64,000 nucleotides of DNA from Hippopus hippopus (taxonomy: Eukaryota > Mollusca > Bivalvia > Cardiida > Cardiidae), in contig OX328105.1 in NCBI GenBank assembly GCA_946811185.2, positions 33,235,394 to 33,299,393 of the forward strand, written 5' to 3'. Positions within the stretch are counted from its first letter, which is position 1; each line of letters starts with the position of its first letter. The position numbers and the translations under genes are program-made. Shown piece by piece: positions 11,205-20,929 of the stretch. The notes under the pieces are model-generated. The model had not been told where the DNA came from. It did no database searches and worked only from the letters and a program-made list of their open reading frames with translations.

Positions 11205-11246
11205 TTAAGAATGGTGGGTAAGTACAAACCCTGATCTCATTTATAG

Positions 11247-11352
11247 GTGGAGGATGACTCCAGAGGGTATTACAGAGATGAAGAATGGCAAGCCAGTGTT
11301 GGAGTTCGTTGCAATTATGAGACTGGACAATCAGATGTGGGCTTTTCCAGGG
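11247..11352 (+). CDS. TRPM2: Gene A exon: first half of the Nudix fold
   Basis: The acceptor TTATAG precedes 11247 and the donor GTATAT follows 11352. The first G completes the arginine codon split from the previous exon. The reading is W RMTPEGITEMKNGKPVLEF, VAIMRLDNQMWAFPG. It aligns with NUDT9 W..D..GN......[22 protein letters not shown], so the frame is secure. The open frame that starts with an ATG at 11247 in another register is a shadow. The exon ends with the glycine just before the Nudix box. Confidence 0.93.
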
Positions 11353-11389
11353 GTATATATATATTTTTTTTAGCCTTATGGATTGATGT

Positions 11390-12428
11390 CAACATTTACG
11401 GCTTGTGTGCACTCTGGAGGCCATATTTTCCGCTCAGTACTCATTAAACTTCGTAAGAAAGTTTGTTTTGATTATATCTGGGACATATTCGAAATTTGGT
11501 CACATCGGATCAGGAAGTAGGTCATTGGTCCAAATCTTACAAAAAACTTTTGTGTGCCTTAGAAGCCACATTTCAAGCCCAACACTAGTGGAACTTGGTC
11601 AGAATATTTGTATTGATAATATCTCGGACATGTGTGGTAGTGGGTCACACCAGATCAAAAAGTATGTCTCTGGGCCAAATCCTATAAAGATCTTTTGTGC
11701 ACTATAGACGCTGGTCAGAATATTTGTCTTGATTATATCTTGGACATGTACAAAATTGGGTCTTGTCGGTCAAAAAGATCACCGGGTCAATTCTTAGAGA
11801 AACCTATTGTGCACCGTACAGGCCACATTTTCAGCCCAATACTCATGAAACTTAGTCAGAATGTTTGTCCTGATATCTCGGACAAGCTTTTAGGCCAAGA
11901 AGGTCACTAGGCCAACCCTAGGAAAACCTTGTGTGCACTCTAAAGGCCACATTTTTAGCCATATACTAATGAAACTCATGCAGAATTATTGCCTTGATGA
12001 AATCTCGAACAAGCTTGAAATTTGGTCATGTAGGGTCAAGCAGTAGGTCACTAGGCCAAATCCTAGAAAAACCTTATGTGCACTCCAGAAGCCATATTTT
12101 CAATCTGATTCTCATGAAACTCGGTCAGAATATTTGTCTGGATGATTACATCAGAGGAGTTTGAAATCGGGTTATTTATGTTGGATTGAAAAGTTGGTTA
12201 CTTGGCCAAATCTAAGAAAAACCTTGTGTGCAGTCACAGTTCCAGCCTAATGCTCATAAAACATTGTCAAGATGTTTGTCTTGATGATTTCTCTAACAAA
12301 TTCAAAAATAGGTCCAGTTGGTCAAAAAAGTAAGTCACTTAAACTTACTTGGTTTACATCTTTACAACCAGGATCTTTTCAGCTTTATCAATCCTAGATA
12401 ACTTTACTCCGGTGAGTGCTTTTGGGCC
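11390..12428 (+). repeat. Tandem-repeat mobile element, array D
   Basis: About six to seven units of the 145-bp family (CATGAAACTTGGTCAGAATA, GGTCACTAGGCCAA, TGTGCACTCT). The 3' end variant TTACTCCGGTGAGTGCTTTT with GGGCC ends near 12428. The 5' hairpin is not intact. Confidence 0.7.
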
Positions 12429-12478
12429 GGTGGATATCATGTGTTAGTCAATCATGGCTCCGTCATTTCTATTTTCAG

Positions 12479-12622
12479 TCTATTATGGCTCCAGGTTCCA
12501 AGCCCTCAGATTTACTGGAGGCAGAGTTTACAGAAGAAGTCCTGATGACCATTGACAAACATAGCAAAGATGCCAAATCTTTCAAAAAGAACCTGAAACG
12601 CTTATGGAAAAAGGGTGTGAAG
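12479..12622 (+). CDS. TRPM2: Gene A exon: degenerate Nudix box of NUDT9-H
   Basis: The acceptor ATTTTCAG and donor GTGTGA bound 48 codons in phase 0. The exon starts SIMAPGSKPSDLLEAEFTEE. Joined to the preceding FPG it aligns with NUDT9 [23 protein letters not shown]. Relative to the Nudix signature GX5EX7REUXEEXGU, the first Gly is Ser, the first Glu is Ser and the Arg is Ala, while EF.EE (the Mg2+-binding glutamates) is kept. Human TRPM2, by contrast, has RIL in place of REF. The second half (DKHSKDAKSFKKNLKRLWKK) is a basic helix matching the insertion of NUDT9. Catalysis is probably weakened; ADP-ribose binding may remain. Confidence 0.9.
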
Positions 12623-12644
12623 GTGTGATCTTTAATGTATTTAA

Positions 12645-13210
12645 GTATTTATCCCTTCACTCGACAACAAAATTTCAGAATAGTCCAAATTCAAAGCATT
12701 TGCAGATGGCAAAATAAAACGTGACTCAAGCACAGAAATTTGTTTGGAAAGGGCTGAAAACATTGTTGGAAAAGGAGCAAATGCTGGTTACCGGCATTTT
12801 CTCCTTTTTCCACAATGTTTTCAGTGGTCTTTTTCTGCAAGGTCGTTAAAATTTGTGATTGTGTGGTAAAAAGTTAAGTATTTATCCCTTCACACACCAA
12901 CAAAATTGAAGAATTGTCCAAATTAAAAGCAACTGCCGATGACAACTTACGTGTAGACCTACTGATGTAATTTGTCTGTAGATGGGTTGCAAAATTTGTG
13001 AAAAAAGGAAAAGATGCTGGTTACCAGTATTTACTCCTATCCCACAATTTTTTCTATCCTATTAGAAAACGTAAACTCATTTTTATTAATGTTGAATTTG
13101 TTTTCTGCAGATGCTTTGAATTTGGAAGAGTCCAAAATTTTTCGTGTGGTAAAGAGTTATCTTACAAGTGTTTTTTTCTGCGGGTTGCAAATTCTGAGGT
13201 TTTTACCAAA
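12645..13210 (+). mobile_element. Two adjacent piggyBac-type MITE copies
   Basis: The first (12645-12872) runs from TATCCCTTCACTCGACAACA through the core GGAGCAAATGCTGGTTACCG to GTGTGGTAAAAAG before TTAA. The second (about 12880-13210) has the same left half, a core near 13020 and then a right half in the opposite sense, so it looks recombined. Confidence 0.72.
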
Positions 13211-13374
13211 CACAGGTGTTTAAATATCTGCGAACCTTATTTCTGAGATGTGCAGTCTGAACATTTCTGGTACTCACTATCTGCGGCAGTTGAATTACAA
13301 GAATTACCGTTGACTGCCGTTTCTGGGGATGTCCGATTATGTATAATTATCATATATGTAGATAACCCCGTCTG

Positions 13375-13637
13375 GTATTCCCATCTGGTAACCAGCATTT
13401 TATTCCTTTTTCCCCCACAATGTTTTCTATCTTAACAAAGAAAACCATCATTTTAGCCACATTTGATTGGACGTCTACAAATCCTTTCAATTTGAAAAGG
13501 TCTTTAATTTTGTCGTCCAATAAACATGACATTGTATTATGTAATGTTCATATCTATTGGTGGCTGTAAACTACAGTATTTTAAGTTTTTTTTTTATTAA
13601 AATATTCATTCCTGTGATCGGTAAAGAGTTAACAACA
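13375..13637 (-). mobile_element. piggyBac-type MITE, interrupted copy near a splice acceptor
   Basis: A right half (core at 13388, CAGCATTTTATTCC, to TTTGTCGTCCAATAA near 13523) is separated by about 85 bp of AT-rich DNA from an end GGTAAAGAG before TTAA (13629-13632). That TTAA lies about 27 nt from the acceptor of the exon at 13659. Confidence 0.6.
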
Positions 13638-13658
13638 TTATGCTTTTTTTATTACTAG

Positions 13659-13772
13659 ATCTATGAAGGATACGCTGACGACCCCAGGAACACAGACAAT
13701 GCCTGGTTGGAAACAACAGTATACAATTATCATGATAGTGATGGGTCTGTCTTAAGGAATTTTAATCTCAGG
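13659..13772 (+). CDS. TRPM2: Gene A exon: conserved [10 protein letters not shown] block
   Basis: The acceptor TTACTAG and donor GTAAGC bound 38 codons in phase 0. It reads [38 protein letters not shown]. The [10 protein letters not shown] motif is nearly invariant in NUDT9 and in TRPM2 NUDT9-H and lines the ADP-ribose cleft in the enzyme family. The part after NYHD is shorter than in human TRPM2. Confidence 0.95.
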
Positions 13773-13792
13773 GTAAGCTTGTGTTTTTAGCT

Positions 13793-14372
13793 TGGCTGAT
13801 TTCTGAGAAAGGTATTATCATAGCCCTGTCATCATTTGCATCTTCGTCCTGCAAAAACTTAGACATTTCCTAATAAGTCTGTTGTTACTGTAAATGTTTA
13901 CTTCAAACTTGGACTAGTTGTCAACTATCAAAAGGGGAACCTTTACCACAAGGGCAAGTAAACTTCAAGGTAATTTTGACACATTTACGCTTCTTTTTTG
14001 ACTTGGAATTTTCACTAAAAATCAAGCAACTGCAGCCAAGCATTTTACCTGCACGCGGTGCTCTTGTTAGCTCAACTGTTTTCAAGGAAAATGTCGAGTT
14101 ATTGCCGTAGCCCTGTCGTCTGCGTATCGACTTTGTGCAATGTCACTTGGACATCTTACTTTATCTCTGGTATCACGAAAGATACATGAATTTACTTCAA
14201 ACTTGAACAAGATGTAAACTATCAAAAGGGGAATCCATACAACAAGATGAGGTAATCAAAGCATTTTTGATTCAGTTATGCCCTTTTTTTTTTTAATTTT
14301 TTAATTAGAATTTTCACTGAAAATCAAGCATCTGCAGCCAAGCGTTGGCACCTGCATTCGATGCTCTTGTTT
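13793..14372 (+). repeat. Second HINE-like family, two head-to-tail copies
   Basis: Copy one (13793-14067) begins AGCTTGGCTGATTTCTGAG and ends GCGGTGCTCTTGTT; copy two (14068-14372) begins AGCTCAACTGTTTTCAAGG and ends TCGATGCTCTTGTTT. Direct abutment shows insertion of one at the 3' end of the other. A short (GTCC)n tract follows at 14440-14482. Confidence 0.65.
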
Positions 14373-14491
14373 CATTAACCCTTTATCACACAATCCCTAG
14401 TTGAAACGACCAGCAGAGCTTATGTCATGGCGTGGTTTCCGTCGTCCGTCCATCCGTCTGTCTGTCCGTCTGTCCGTTCGTTAGTCTTTTT

Positions 14492-15420
14492 CTTGTTTAC
14501 GCGATCAAGTCTGCAATTGTGGTCAAATTTTCGTGAAACTTGCACAGTTTGTTTATCTCATCAATAGCTTCAACCCTATTGATTTTGAAAAAAAATCCAA
14601 CGCACAGTATGGGAAAAGTAGCCATTTCAAGTTGAAAATGTCCATTTCTTGTTTACGCAATAACGTCTGCATTTGTGCTCAAATTTCCGTGAAACTTGCA
14701 CCGTTTGTGTATCTTATCAATAGCTTCAGCCCTATTGATTTTGAAAAAATCCAACTAACAGTATGGGAAAAGTAGCCATTTCAAGTTGAAAATTTCCATT
14801 TCTTGTTTACATGATATAGTCTGCATTTTTACTCAGATTTTTGTGAATATCCCACAGTTTGTTTATCTCATCAATGTCTCAATCCTATTGATTTTGAAAA
14901 AAAAAAAAAAATCTAACAAACATTATTGGAAAAGTAACCCTTTAATGTTGAAAATTTCCATTTTTTGTTTACGCGATGAAGTCAGCATTTGTGGTCGGAT
15001 TTTCATGAAACTTACACAGTTGCTTTGTATCATAAATAGCTTGAACTCTATTGATTTTGAAAAAAATCTGACAATCAGAATGGGAAAAGTAGCCATTCAA
15101 AACTGAAAATTTCCATTTCTTGTTTAGGCAATGAAGTCCACAGTGTGGATCCAATTCTTTTGAAACTCGCAAAGATTCATTGATTAATCAAGGGATTATA
15201 CTCTATTAAAAGTGAAGAAAATCTAGTAAACCGTTCAGGAAAAGCAGCCATTTGATGACTTAGTATCGTGTACTCAACAAAGTCCATATTATTTGTCACA
15301 TTTCTTTGAAATTTGCTAGGATTGTTTAATACAAGGCATACTGAAACCCAATCAAATTTGGCTGGATTCCAAACAATTAGTTTTGAGAAATTGCACTTCA
15401 TTTTTTCACTGTTTGTTCAA
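14492..15420 (+). repeat. Tandem array, about 155-bp unit
   Basis: Units start at CTTGTTTACGCGATCAAGTC-like sites near 14492, 14648, 14802, 14963 and 15119, with a last diverged one near 15264. Each includes GTGAAACTTGCACAGTTTG, CCTATTGATTTTGAAAAA and GGGAAAAGTAGCCATTTCA. Open frames in it are repeat translation. Confidence 0.85.
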
Positions 15421-15491
15421 TTCACCATGCCTACTTACGCTGTCTTAGTGGGTTCAAGCCCAGTTGCAAGAAGAAATTTTTGTGTATTTTA

Positions 15492-16798
15492 GCTCACCTG
15501 AGCACAAAGTGCTCAAGGTGAGCTTTTGTGACCGTGCTGTGTCTAGCTTCCGGCGTGCGTCGTCAGTCGTCAACTTTTACATTGTTTACACTCTAGAGGC
15601 CACATTTATAGTCTGATACTCATGATATATGGTCAGAATGTTTGTTTTGATAATATTTCAGACGGGTTCAAAAATGAGTCATGTTGGGTCAAAACCTAGG
15701 TCACTAGGTCAAATCTTAGAAAAACACTGTGTACGCTCTAGAGGCCACATTTTCAGTCCAATACTCTTGAAACTTGGTCAGAATGTTTTTCTTGGTGAAA
15801 ACTTGGACGACTTCAAAAATGGGTCATGTAGGGTCAAAATCCAGGTCACTAGGACAAATCTTAGGAAAACCTTGTGTAAAATCGTTTGTCTTGATAATAT
15901 TTCGGACGAGTTTGAAAATGGGTCATGTTGGGTCAAAAACTAGCACACTAGGTCAAATCTTGGAAAAACTTTGTATGCGCTCCAGAAGCCACATTTTCAG
16001 TCCAATACTCTTAAAAGTTGGTCAGTGGTTTGTTTTGATGATGGCTCAGACGACTTTTGAAAATTGGTCACGTTGGGTCAAAAACTAGGTCACTAGGTCT
16101 AATCTTAGGAAAACCTTGTGTACCCTCTAGAGGCCACATTTTCAGTCAAATACCCATGAAAGTTTGTCAGAATGCTTTGCTTGATGTTATCTCAGAAGAT
16201 TTTGAAAATGGGTCAAGTCAGTCAAAAACTAGGTCCCTAGGACCAATCTTTGAAAAAACTTGTGTATTCTGTAGAGGCCACATTTTCAGTCCAATACTCA
16301 CGAAACTTGGTCAGAATGTTTTTCGTGATTACATCTTTGACGAGTTTGAAAATGGGTCTCGTCGGGTCACTAACTAGGTCACTTGGTCAAATCTTTGAAA
16401 AACCTTGTGTACACTCTAGAGGCCATTATTTCAGTTCAATACCCATGAAACCTCGTCAGAATGTTTGTCTTAATGACATCTTAAACGAGTTTGTAAATGG
16501 GCCAGATTGGGTGAAAAACTAGGTCACTTGGTCAAATCTTAGAAAAACCTTGTGTACACTCTAGAAGCCACAATTTAAGTTTAGTACTCAAGAAACTTGG
16601 CCAAAATATTTGTCTTGATGACATCTTAGATGAGTCTAGAAAAGGCTTGTGTACAAGCTAGAGGACAAATTTTCAGTCCAATAATTATGAAAGCTTGTTA
16701 GAATGTTTGTCATAATATCTCGAAAGAGATTTAAAATGGATCACGTTTGATCAAAAGGCTCAGTTGAGCGACTTCAGGGCCTTCATTGCCCTCTTGTT
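15492..16798 (+). repeat. Tandem-repeat mobile element, array E (complete)
   Basis: The 5' hairpin CTCACCTGAGCAC / GTGCTCAAGGTGAG (15493-15522) is followed by a CGTCG-rich leader and about eight units of the 145-bp repeat. The 3' end is TGAGCGACTTCAGGGC with TGCCCTCTTGTTTC. It is among the best-preserved copies and lies in the last intron of gene A. Confidence 0.8.
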
Positions 16799-16844
16799 TC
16801 TTTTTGAATCATGAATTCATTTATGTATGCCAGTAAAAAAGCAA

Positions 16845-16893
16845 AATCACTGCCAGTAGAGCGATTTCAGGCCCTCAAGGGCCTCTAGTTTTA
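16845..16893 (+). mobile_element. Helitron-like 3' terminus
   Basis: AGAGCGATTTC is followed by the hairpin AGGCCC-TCAA-GGGCCT and then CTAG and T. This is the canonical Helitron-type hairpin plus CTRR ending; the rest of the element is not recognisable. Confidence 0.5.
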
Positions 16894-17312
16894 TTTTACA
16901 CGTGTTTGAGGTAAGATTTTATGAGGGCATATAGGAGAGTTATGTGATAGTATTAATTAGAATATTGTATTCTTGTCTGTTATTTCCAAAAGAAATGGCT
17001 GACATAAACCTCCTAATCAGTTTTACTGTGAAATTTATCATTGTGGTAAAGCTAAGGTTTGTATTATTTTCATACTTGAGATCCAGTAATTATATGTCGG
17101 TTTCTTTTGAACTATTTTGAGCCCAGAACGTACACTTGTGTCAAAGTAGTGGGTCGGTTTCATTTATGAGTATGTACGATAGGTTTCTCATAGGCATCTG
17201 ACGATTTTTCAAGTAATTTTTGAGATAAATTTATTTGATAAAAAGAATCGGACATTCATTGGCCTTTAAGATAAGATTTTATTGATCTAACAATAAAAAA
17301 AAAAAGAATTAA

Positions 17313-17575
17313 CTCTTCACCAAATGATAAAGTCTTGTATTCATCTAAATTGAAAGCTTTTGTAAACCATAAATTAAATGTGGATAAAATGACTGGAATT
17401 TTCCCTGAAAGGTTTGAAAACATTGTGGGAGAAGGAGAAAATGCTAGTAATTCGCGTTTTCTCAAAGTTTTCTTCCCTTCTCAAAAAAAAATATATAAAT
17501 TTTTGAGTCTCATTTATTTTGTTGTCTGCAGATTGTTTCATTTGGACCAGTCTTAACTGTTGTCATTTGGTACAG
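17313..17575 (+). mobile_element. piggyBac-type MITE, rearranged copy
   Basis: Starts CTCTTCACCAAATGATAAAG after TTAA (17309-17312). It carries AACCATAAATTAAATGTGG, GAAAACATTGTGGGAGAAGG and a core remnant; the right half turns into the reverse-strand arm (GTTGTCTGCAGATTG, TTTGGTACAGAG). Confidence 0.65.
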
Positions 17576-17674
17576 AGGTTATAAAATTTTCATCAGATTC
17601 TACATATCTTTGAATCTAAAAAAATACTTTCCTTTTTGATTTTGTACCTGTAATGATTATTTTCTGGATTTCAG

Positions 17675-17791
17675 GCCGGAGACATGGTGGAGCTTGCAAC
17701 TTGGTTGACGGCATCTGCATCTGTCACAATGCACGGATCACATTCATACTTCCTGAAGTTGGTGGCGGAGAAACTCGGAGCATACTTTTGA
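17675..17791 (+). CDS. TRPM2: Gene A last exon: C-terminus and stop
   Basis: The acceptor GGATTTCAG precedes 17675. It reads AGDMVELATWLTASASVTMH and GSHSYFLKLVAEKLGAYF, then TGA at 17789-17791. It aligns with the end of NUDT9-H (AGD...V.W......LYASH..FL...AE..GAHY). Ending right after GAYF matches TRPM2 rather than NUDT9, which continues for further residues. No clear AATAAA signal is visible within 250 bp downstream. Confidence 0.93.
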   Translation, partial: AGDMVELATWLTASASVTMHGSHSYFLKLVAEKLGAYF

Positions 17792-18032
17792 AATTATGTT
17801 TGATTTGTTCTATAAGTTTTGTTTGCTAGTCAAAGAGATTAATAACACATTTTTTGTCATTTGAACATTGATTTCGAAGCCATGGTATTTGGTTTACGGT
17901 GTACTTTGTTTTCTTCTGAGCTACTTACTAGTATTTCACATGGAATTTAAAACAATTCATAAAATGCAACAATTCATATTGACCGCTATTGATGACTTTT
18001 TTCTGAACCCTTTTCCAAACGACTTTACATGA

Positions 18033-19209
18033 AATTAACACAAGACCAAATTGAAAGCATTTGCAGACTACGAATGAAATGTTACTCAAATGATGATTTC
18101 TGTCTATGATAGGGTAGAAAAAATTGTTGAAAAAAAGAGAAGATGCTTGTTACTAGCATTTTCTCCTTTTTCTACGTTGTTTCCGAAAGGCTTCTCGCTC
18201 TAGATTGTTAAAACTTGGGATTGTTTGGAAAAGAGGTAAGCTAAAATGTAACCCTTTACCAGACGATCCTGTTTTTTTTAACTAAACAACAGTGCTTTTG
18301 AAAGCACCATGGGAAAAATAAAATACGCTTTTTACCAGCATGTTTTCCATTTTTCACAATGTATTCTCTCCTCTACTAAACAGATTCTATCATTTGATCA
18401 TTTATTTGTCTTCTGCAACGGCTTTCAATTTAGATAAGTCTACAATTTTGTCGTCGGGTAGAGTGTTAACATTTTTTCTGCCATAAATGTCATAGATGAA
18501 TTATGCAGAGAGGGGAGGCTGAGATTAGCCTCATCATGATTACTGGTATGTACAGTCAAGTCTTCGTTTAGAGTCTCACCTTCTGCTAACCTTTTACCAC
18601 ACAATCCAGAGTTTTGACAACTCTGAAGATCGAGGGTGAAAACATTTCCTTTACTGTTTTTTACCCTGTCAAAGACAGAAGTCATCACCTGAGCCACATT
18701 TAAATGCTGTCATCTTCAAATGCTTTCAGTCTGGTCAAATCCAAAGTTTTGTTGCGTGGTAAAGAGTTATTTAATTAACTCTGTACCAGGTGACAACATT
18801 TCAGACCTGTCCAAATCAAAAGTTCTTTGCAGACAAGAAATCAAAATGTTACTCAAAACATGAATTTTTTCTTTCAGGTGGTAGGATATATTGTGAAAAA
18901 AGAAGATGCTGATAACCAGTATTTTCTTCTTTCCCCACAACGTTTCCAAGTCTTCTTCATCAGGATCATAAAAACATGCAATCATCTATAAAGGGTGTCC
19001 CACACAACAAAATTTTAGACTGGTCCAAATTGAAAGCAATTGCAGACGACAAATTAAATGTTGCTCAAATGATGGGATTCGTCTTTGAATGTGAAGAGAA
19101 CACTGTGGGAAAGGAGAAAGTTGTGATTACCAGCATCTTATCCTTTTTCCATAATGTTTTTAAAACATTTTTTCTCAGGTCGTTAAAACTTGGGATCGTG
19201 TGGTAAAAG
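18033..19209. mobile_element. Cluster of five piggyBac-type MITE copies
   Basis: Copies lie at about 18033-18238 (+), 18250-18468 (-), 18590-18770 (-), 18776-18990 (+) and 18994-19209 (+). Each shows parts of the CAAATTGAAAGCATTTGCAG arm, the ATTGTGGGAAAAGGAG stem and the GCATTTTCTCC core. The interval 17792-18030 is the unremarkable 3' flank of gene A. Confidence 0.72.
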
Positions 19210-19479
19210 TTAATTACATTTGATTCGATAATTTGAATGTCTTCCATTATTTTTTAACTGGTTTTAACTTTTTTTCTGTCTTTGCCTACCAATGAAGATA
19301 ACATTGTGGCAGAGATATTGCATGTTACATACAAGTTTTGCATTTTCTATTTTTCTATATATTCATTTATCACGGGTAACTCTTCTTTACTTTTGGCTCG
19401 TTTGGACAAAGTCCAGCAAGAGCTATTGCACTACCCATAGCGCTAGCCGTCGCATTGGGAGTCGGCGTCTACGTTTATG

Positions 19480-19770
19480 TTAAAGCTTTTTATGAGCCCA
19501 CATTTTCCGAACCCTAAGATGGATTTGGTTCATATTTGGTACGATGATAGATATTGGACCAAAGTTTCTTTTAGCAAAACTGCCTCCAATGCTCATGATC
19601 CTAAGGTCAAGGTCGTAGACTTTGATATTTTACATGAAAGTTTTACATCAAAGTTTTTTGAGAGCTCACATTTTTTATAACTAAATGATGGATTTGGGTC
19701 ATTTTAGGCTTGATGACAGATACGGATCTTAAATTTACCGAAGCCATGCTGATATCAATGATCACACTGT
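19480..19770 (+). repeat. Tandem repeat, about 165-bp unit (copy 1)
   Basis: Two units with GAGCCCACATTTTCCGAA, GATGGATTTGGTTCATATTT, GATGATAGATATTGGACCAA, CAATGCTCATGATCC and AAGGTCAAGGTCGTAGACT. The same unit forms 37500-37975. From 19840 to 20035 there is only AT-rich DNA. Confidence 0.65.
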
Positions 19771-20054
19771 TTTCAAAACACTTTACATCAGGGTCGTTAA
19801 AACTCAAGATTGTTTGGTAAAGAGTTTAAAAAGATGGAAGTTTTCCATTCATAAAAAGATGTTTGTACCTCTTTTTAGAGAAATTCTATTTTATTTTCAC
19901 CAGATTTTTAGCATTTTTTGAAAAAAAAAAAATCATTGTTTTAATTTTTTATATTTTCAATTCATAAACCATTGCTTATGTTTTTGCTGCTGTTTCCAGC
20001 ATTAACACTTAAGCTGTTAAATAAATTAAGGATTTCCAGCCAGTAATGAAAACC

Positions 20055-20165
20055 CATACATTACGATTTCGCTTGTCGGGCATATTTCTCCGTATTGGGC
20101 AGTGTAGATCCAAGATCAGACTGCATGTTCTGGGCTTAGCAGCCTAAATGTTAAGATTATTTTTG
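20055..20165. mobile_element. MITE of the GATCAGACTGCAC family, degraded copy
   Basis: GGGCAGTGTAGATCCAAGAT is followed by CAGACTGCATGTTCTGGGC and GCTTAGCAGCCTAA. Better copies occur at 32655, 57725 and 63775. Confidence 0.5.
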
Positions 20166-20211
20166 TTACTTGTACAATTCAAACATAAATGTATATCCAA
20201 AATGATCTTGA

Positions 20212-20424
20212 CCCTTTACCATACAGTAACATTTTAGAATTGCCCGTATTGAAATAACTCACAGACAACAATTCCAATGCTTTAAAAATGATAGTACTTG
20301 TCCTTGAATTTGTAGAAAATGTTGTGGGAAAAGGAGAAAATGCTTGTTACGAGCGTTTTCTCCTTTTTCTACTTTTTCAAAGCCTTCTTTCTCAGCACTG
20401 AATGGGAGCTTGGGTGGTAAAGGG
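20212..20424 (+). mobile_element. piggyBac-type MITE copy
   Basis: Ends ACCCTTTACCATACAGTAAC and GGGTGGTAAAGGGT are inverted. The core GGAGAAAATGCTTGTTACGA with GCGTTTTCTCC is at 20333-20363. Confidence 0.82.
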
Positions 20425-20514
20425 TCATGCAATAACACTGCAGAATGAAATTAACGAACCTTTCATATGAAAGAAAAGGGCTATGATGAGCTTGGCTTTT
20501 TGTAACCATAAAAT

Positions 20515-20787
20515 GAGGCATGGTCTGAGAAAAGGGGGTTTAATCTCCGTGATCCATGGCACTTAGCAAGAAGTCATTGCATAATTATGGATCCATAATA
20601 TCCTTTTTCTTTAACAACAAACTTAATCATGAGGTAGACTAATCCTTGGAAAATCCTTGGAAATACAGAAAATTGACCTATAGCAAAAGTTTTCTGCCCA
20701 CGTCAGCCTGCACGGACTGCGTAGGCTGACCTAGGTCATTACCTTTTGCAGATGCATTGAGCGCCCTTTTAACAGAGCATGACTCTT
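20515..20787. mobile_element. MITE of the GCAGGCTGAC family, copy 2
   Basis: The inverted ends are GAGGCATGGTCTGAGAAAAG and ACAGAGCATGACTC. Inside are the palindrome CAGCCTGCACGGACTGCGTA / GGCTGACCTAGG, CATAATTATGGATCCATAAT, and TTTTGCAGATGCATTGAGC. Confidence 0.75.
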
Positions 20788-20929
20788 TTTTTTGTTTTAA
20801 AGACTTACTTTTAAGTCAGTTGTAATGTTGGCTCACTTATGTTCAAAGTCAGTGAAGCGATACAGGGCAATTGTGGCCCTCTTGTTATAATTTTTTTCTT
20901 TGTTCATTGTCATGATGAGAAATAGATTT

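Larger units (their letters stand above)
7090..17791 (+). other. TRPM2: Gene A: 3' part of a TRPM2-like channel gene (7 exons)
   Basis: Seven exons, all with GT-AG borders and matching phases, give about 308 codons that read through the NUDT9-homology domain to a stop. TRPM2 is a Ca2+-permeable, ADP-ribose-gated cation channel; the NUDT9-H domain is its cytosolic C-terminal ADP-ribose module. The protein ends in EKLGAYF, close to the EFGAHY-type end of vertebrate TRPM2 and shorter than free NUDT9 enzymes, which favours a channel C-terminus over a mitochondrial NUDT9. The lysine and glutamate rich start of the first visible exon fits the linker before NUDT9-H. Pore and N-terminal exons would lie left of the window. 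The alternative is a free-standing NUDT9-like gene whose first exon was missed. Confidence 0.82.

Noticed and set aside
11247..11447. Open frame starting MEDDSRGYYRDEEWQ over the gene A exon
   Set aside because: The adjacent frame gives the conserved W..TPEG...GKPVLEFVAIMRL text and continues the split arginine codon of the previous exon.
15629..16522. Several overlapping open frames of 90-106 codons with repeating VGSKTRSLGQILEKPC-like text
   Set aside because: They are translations of the 145-bp tandem unit and recur in every array; no start, splice or codon signal supports a gene.
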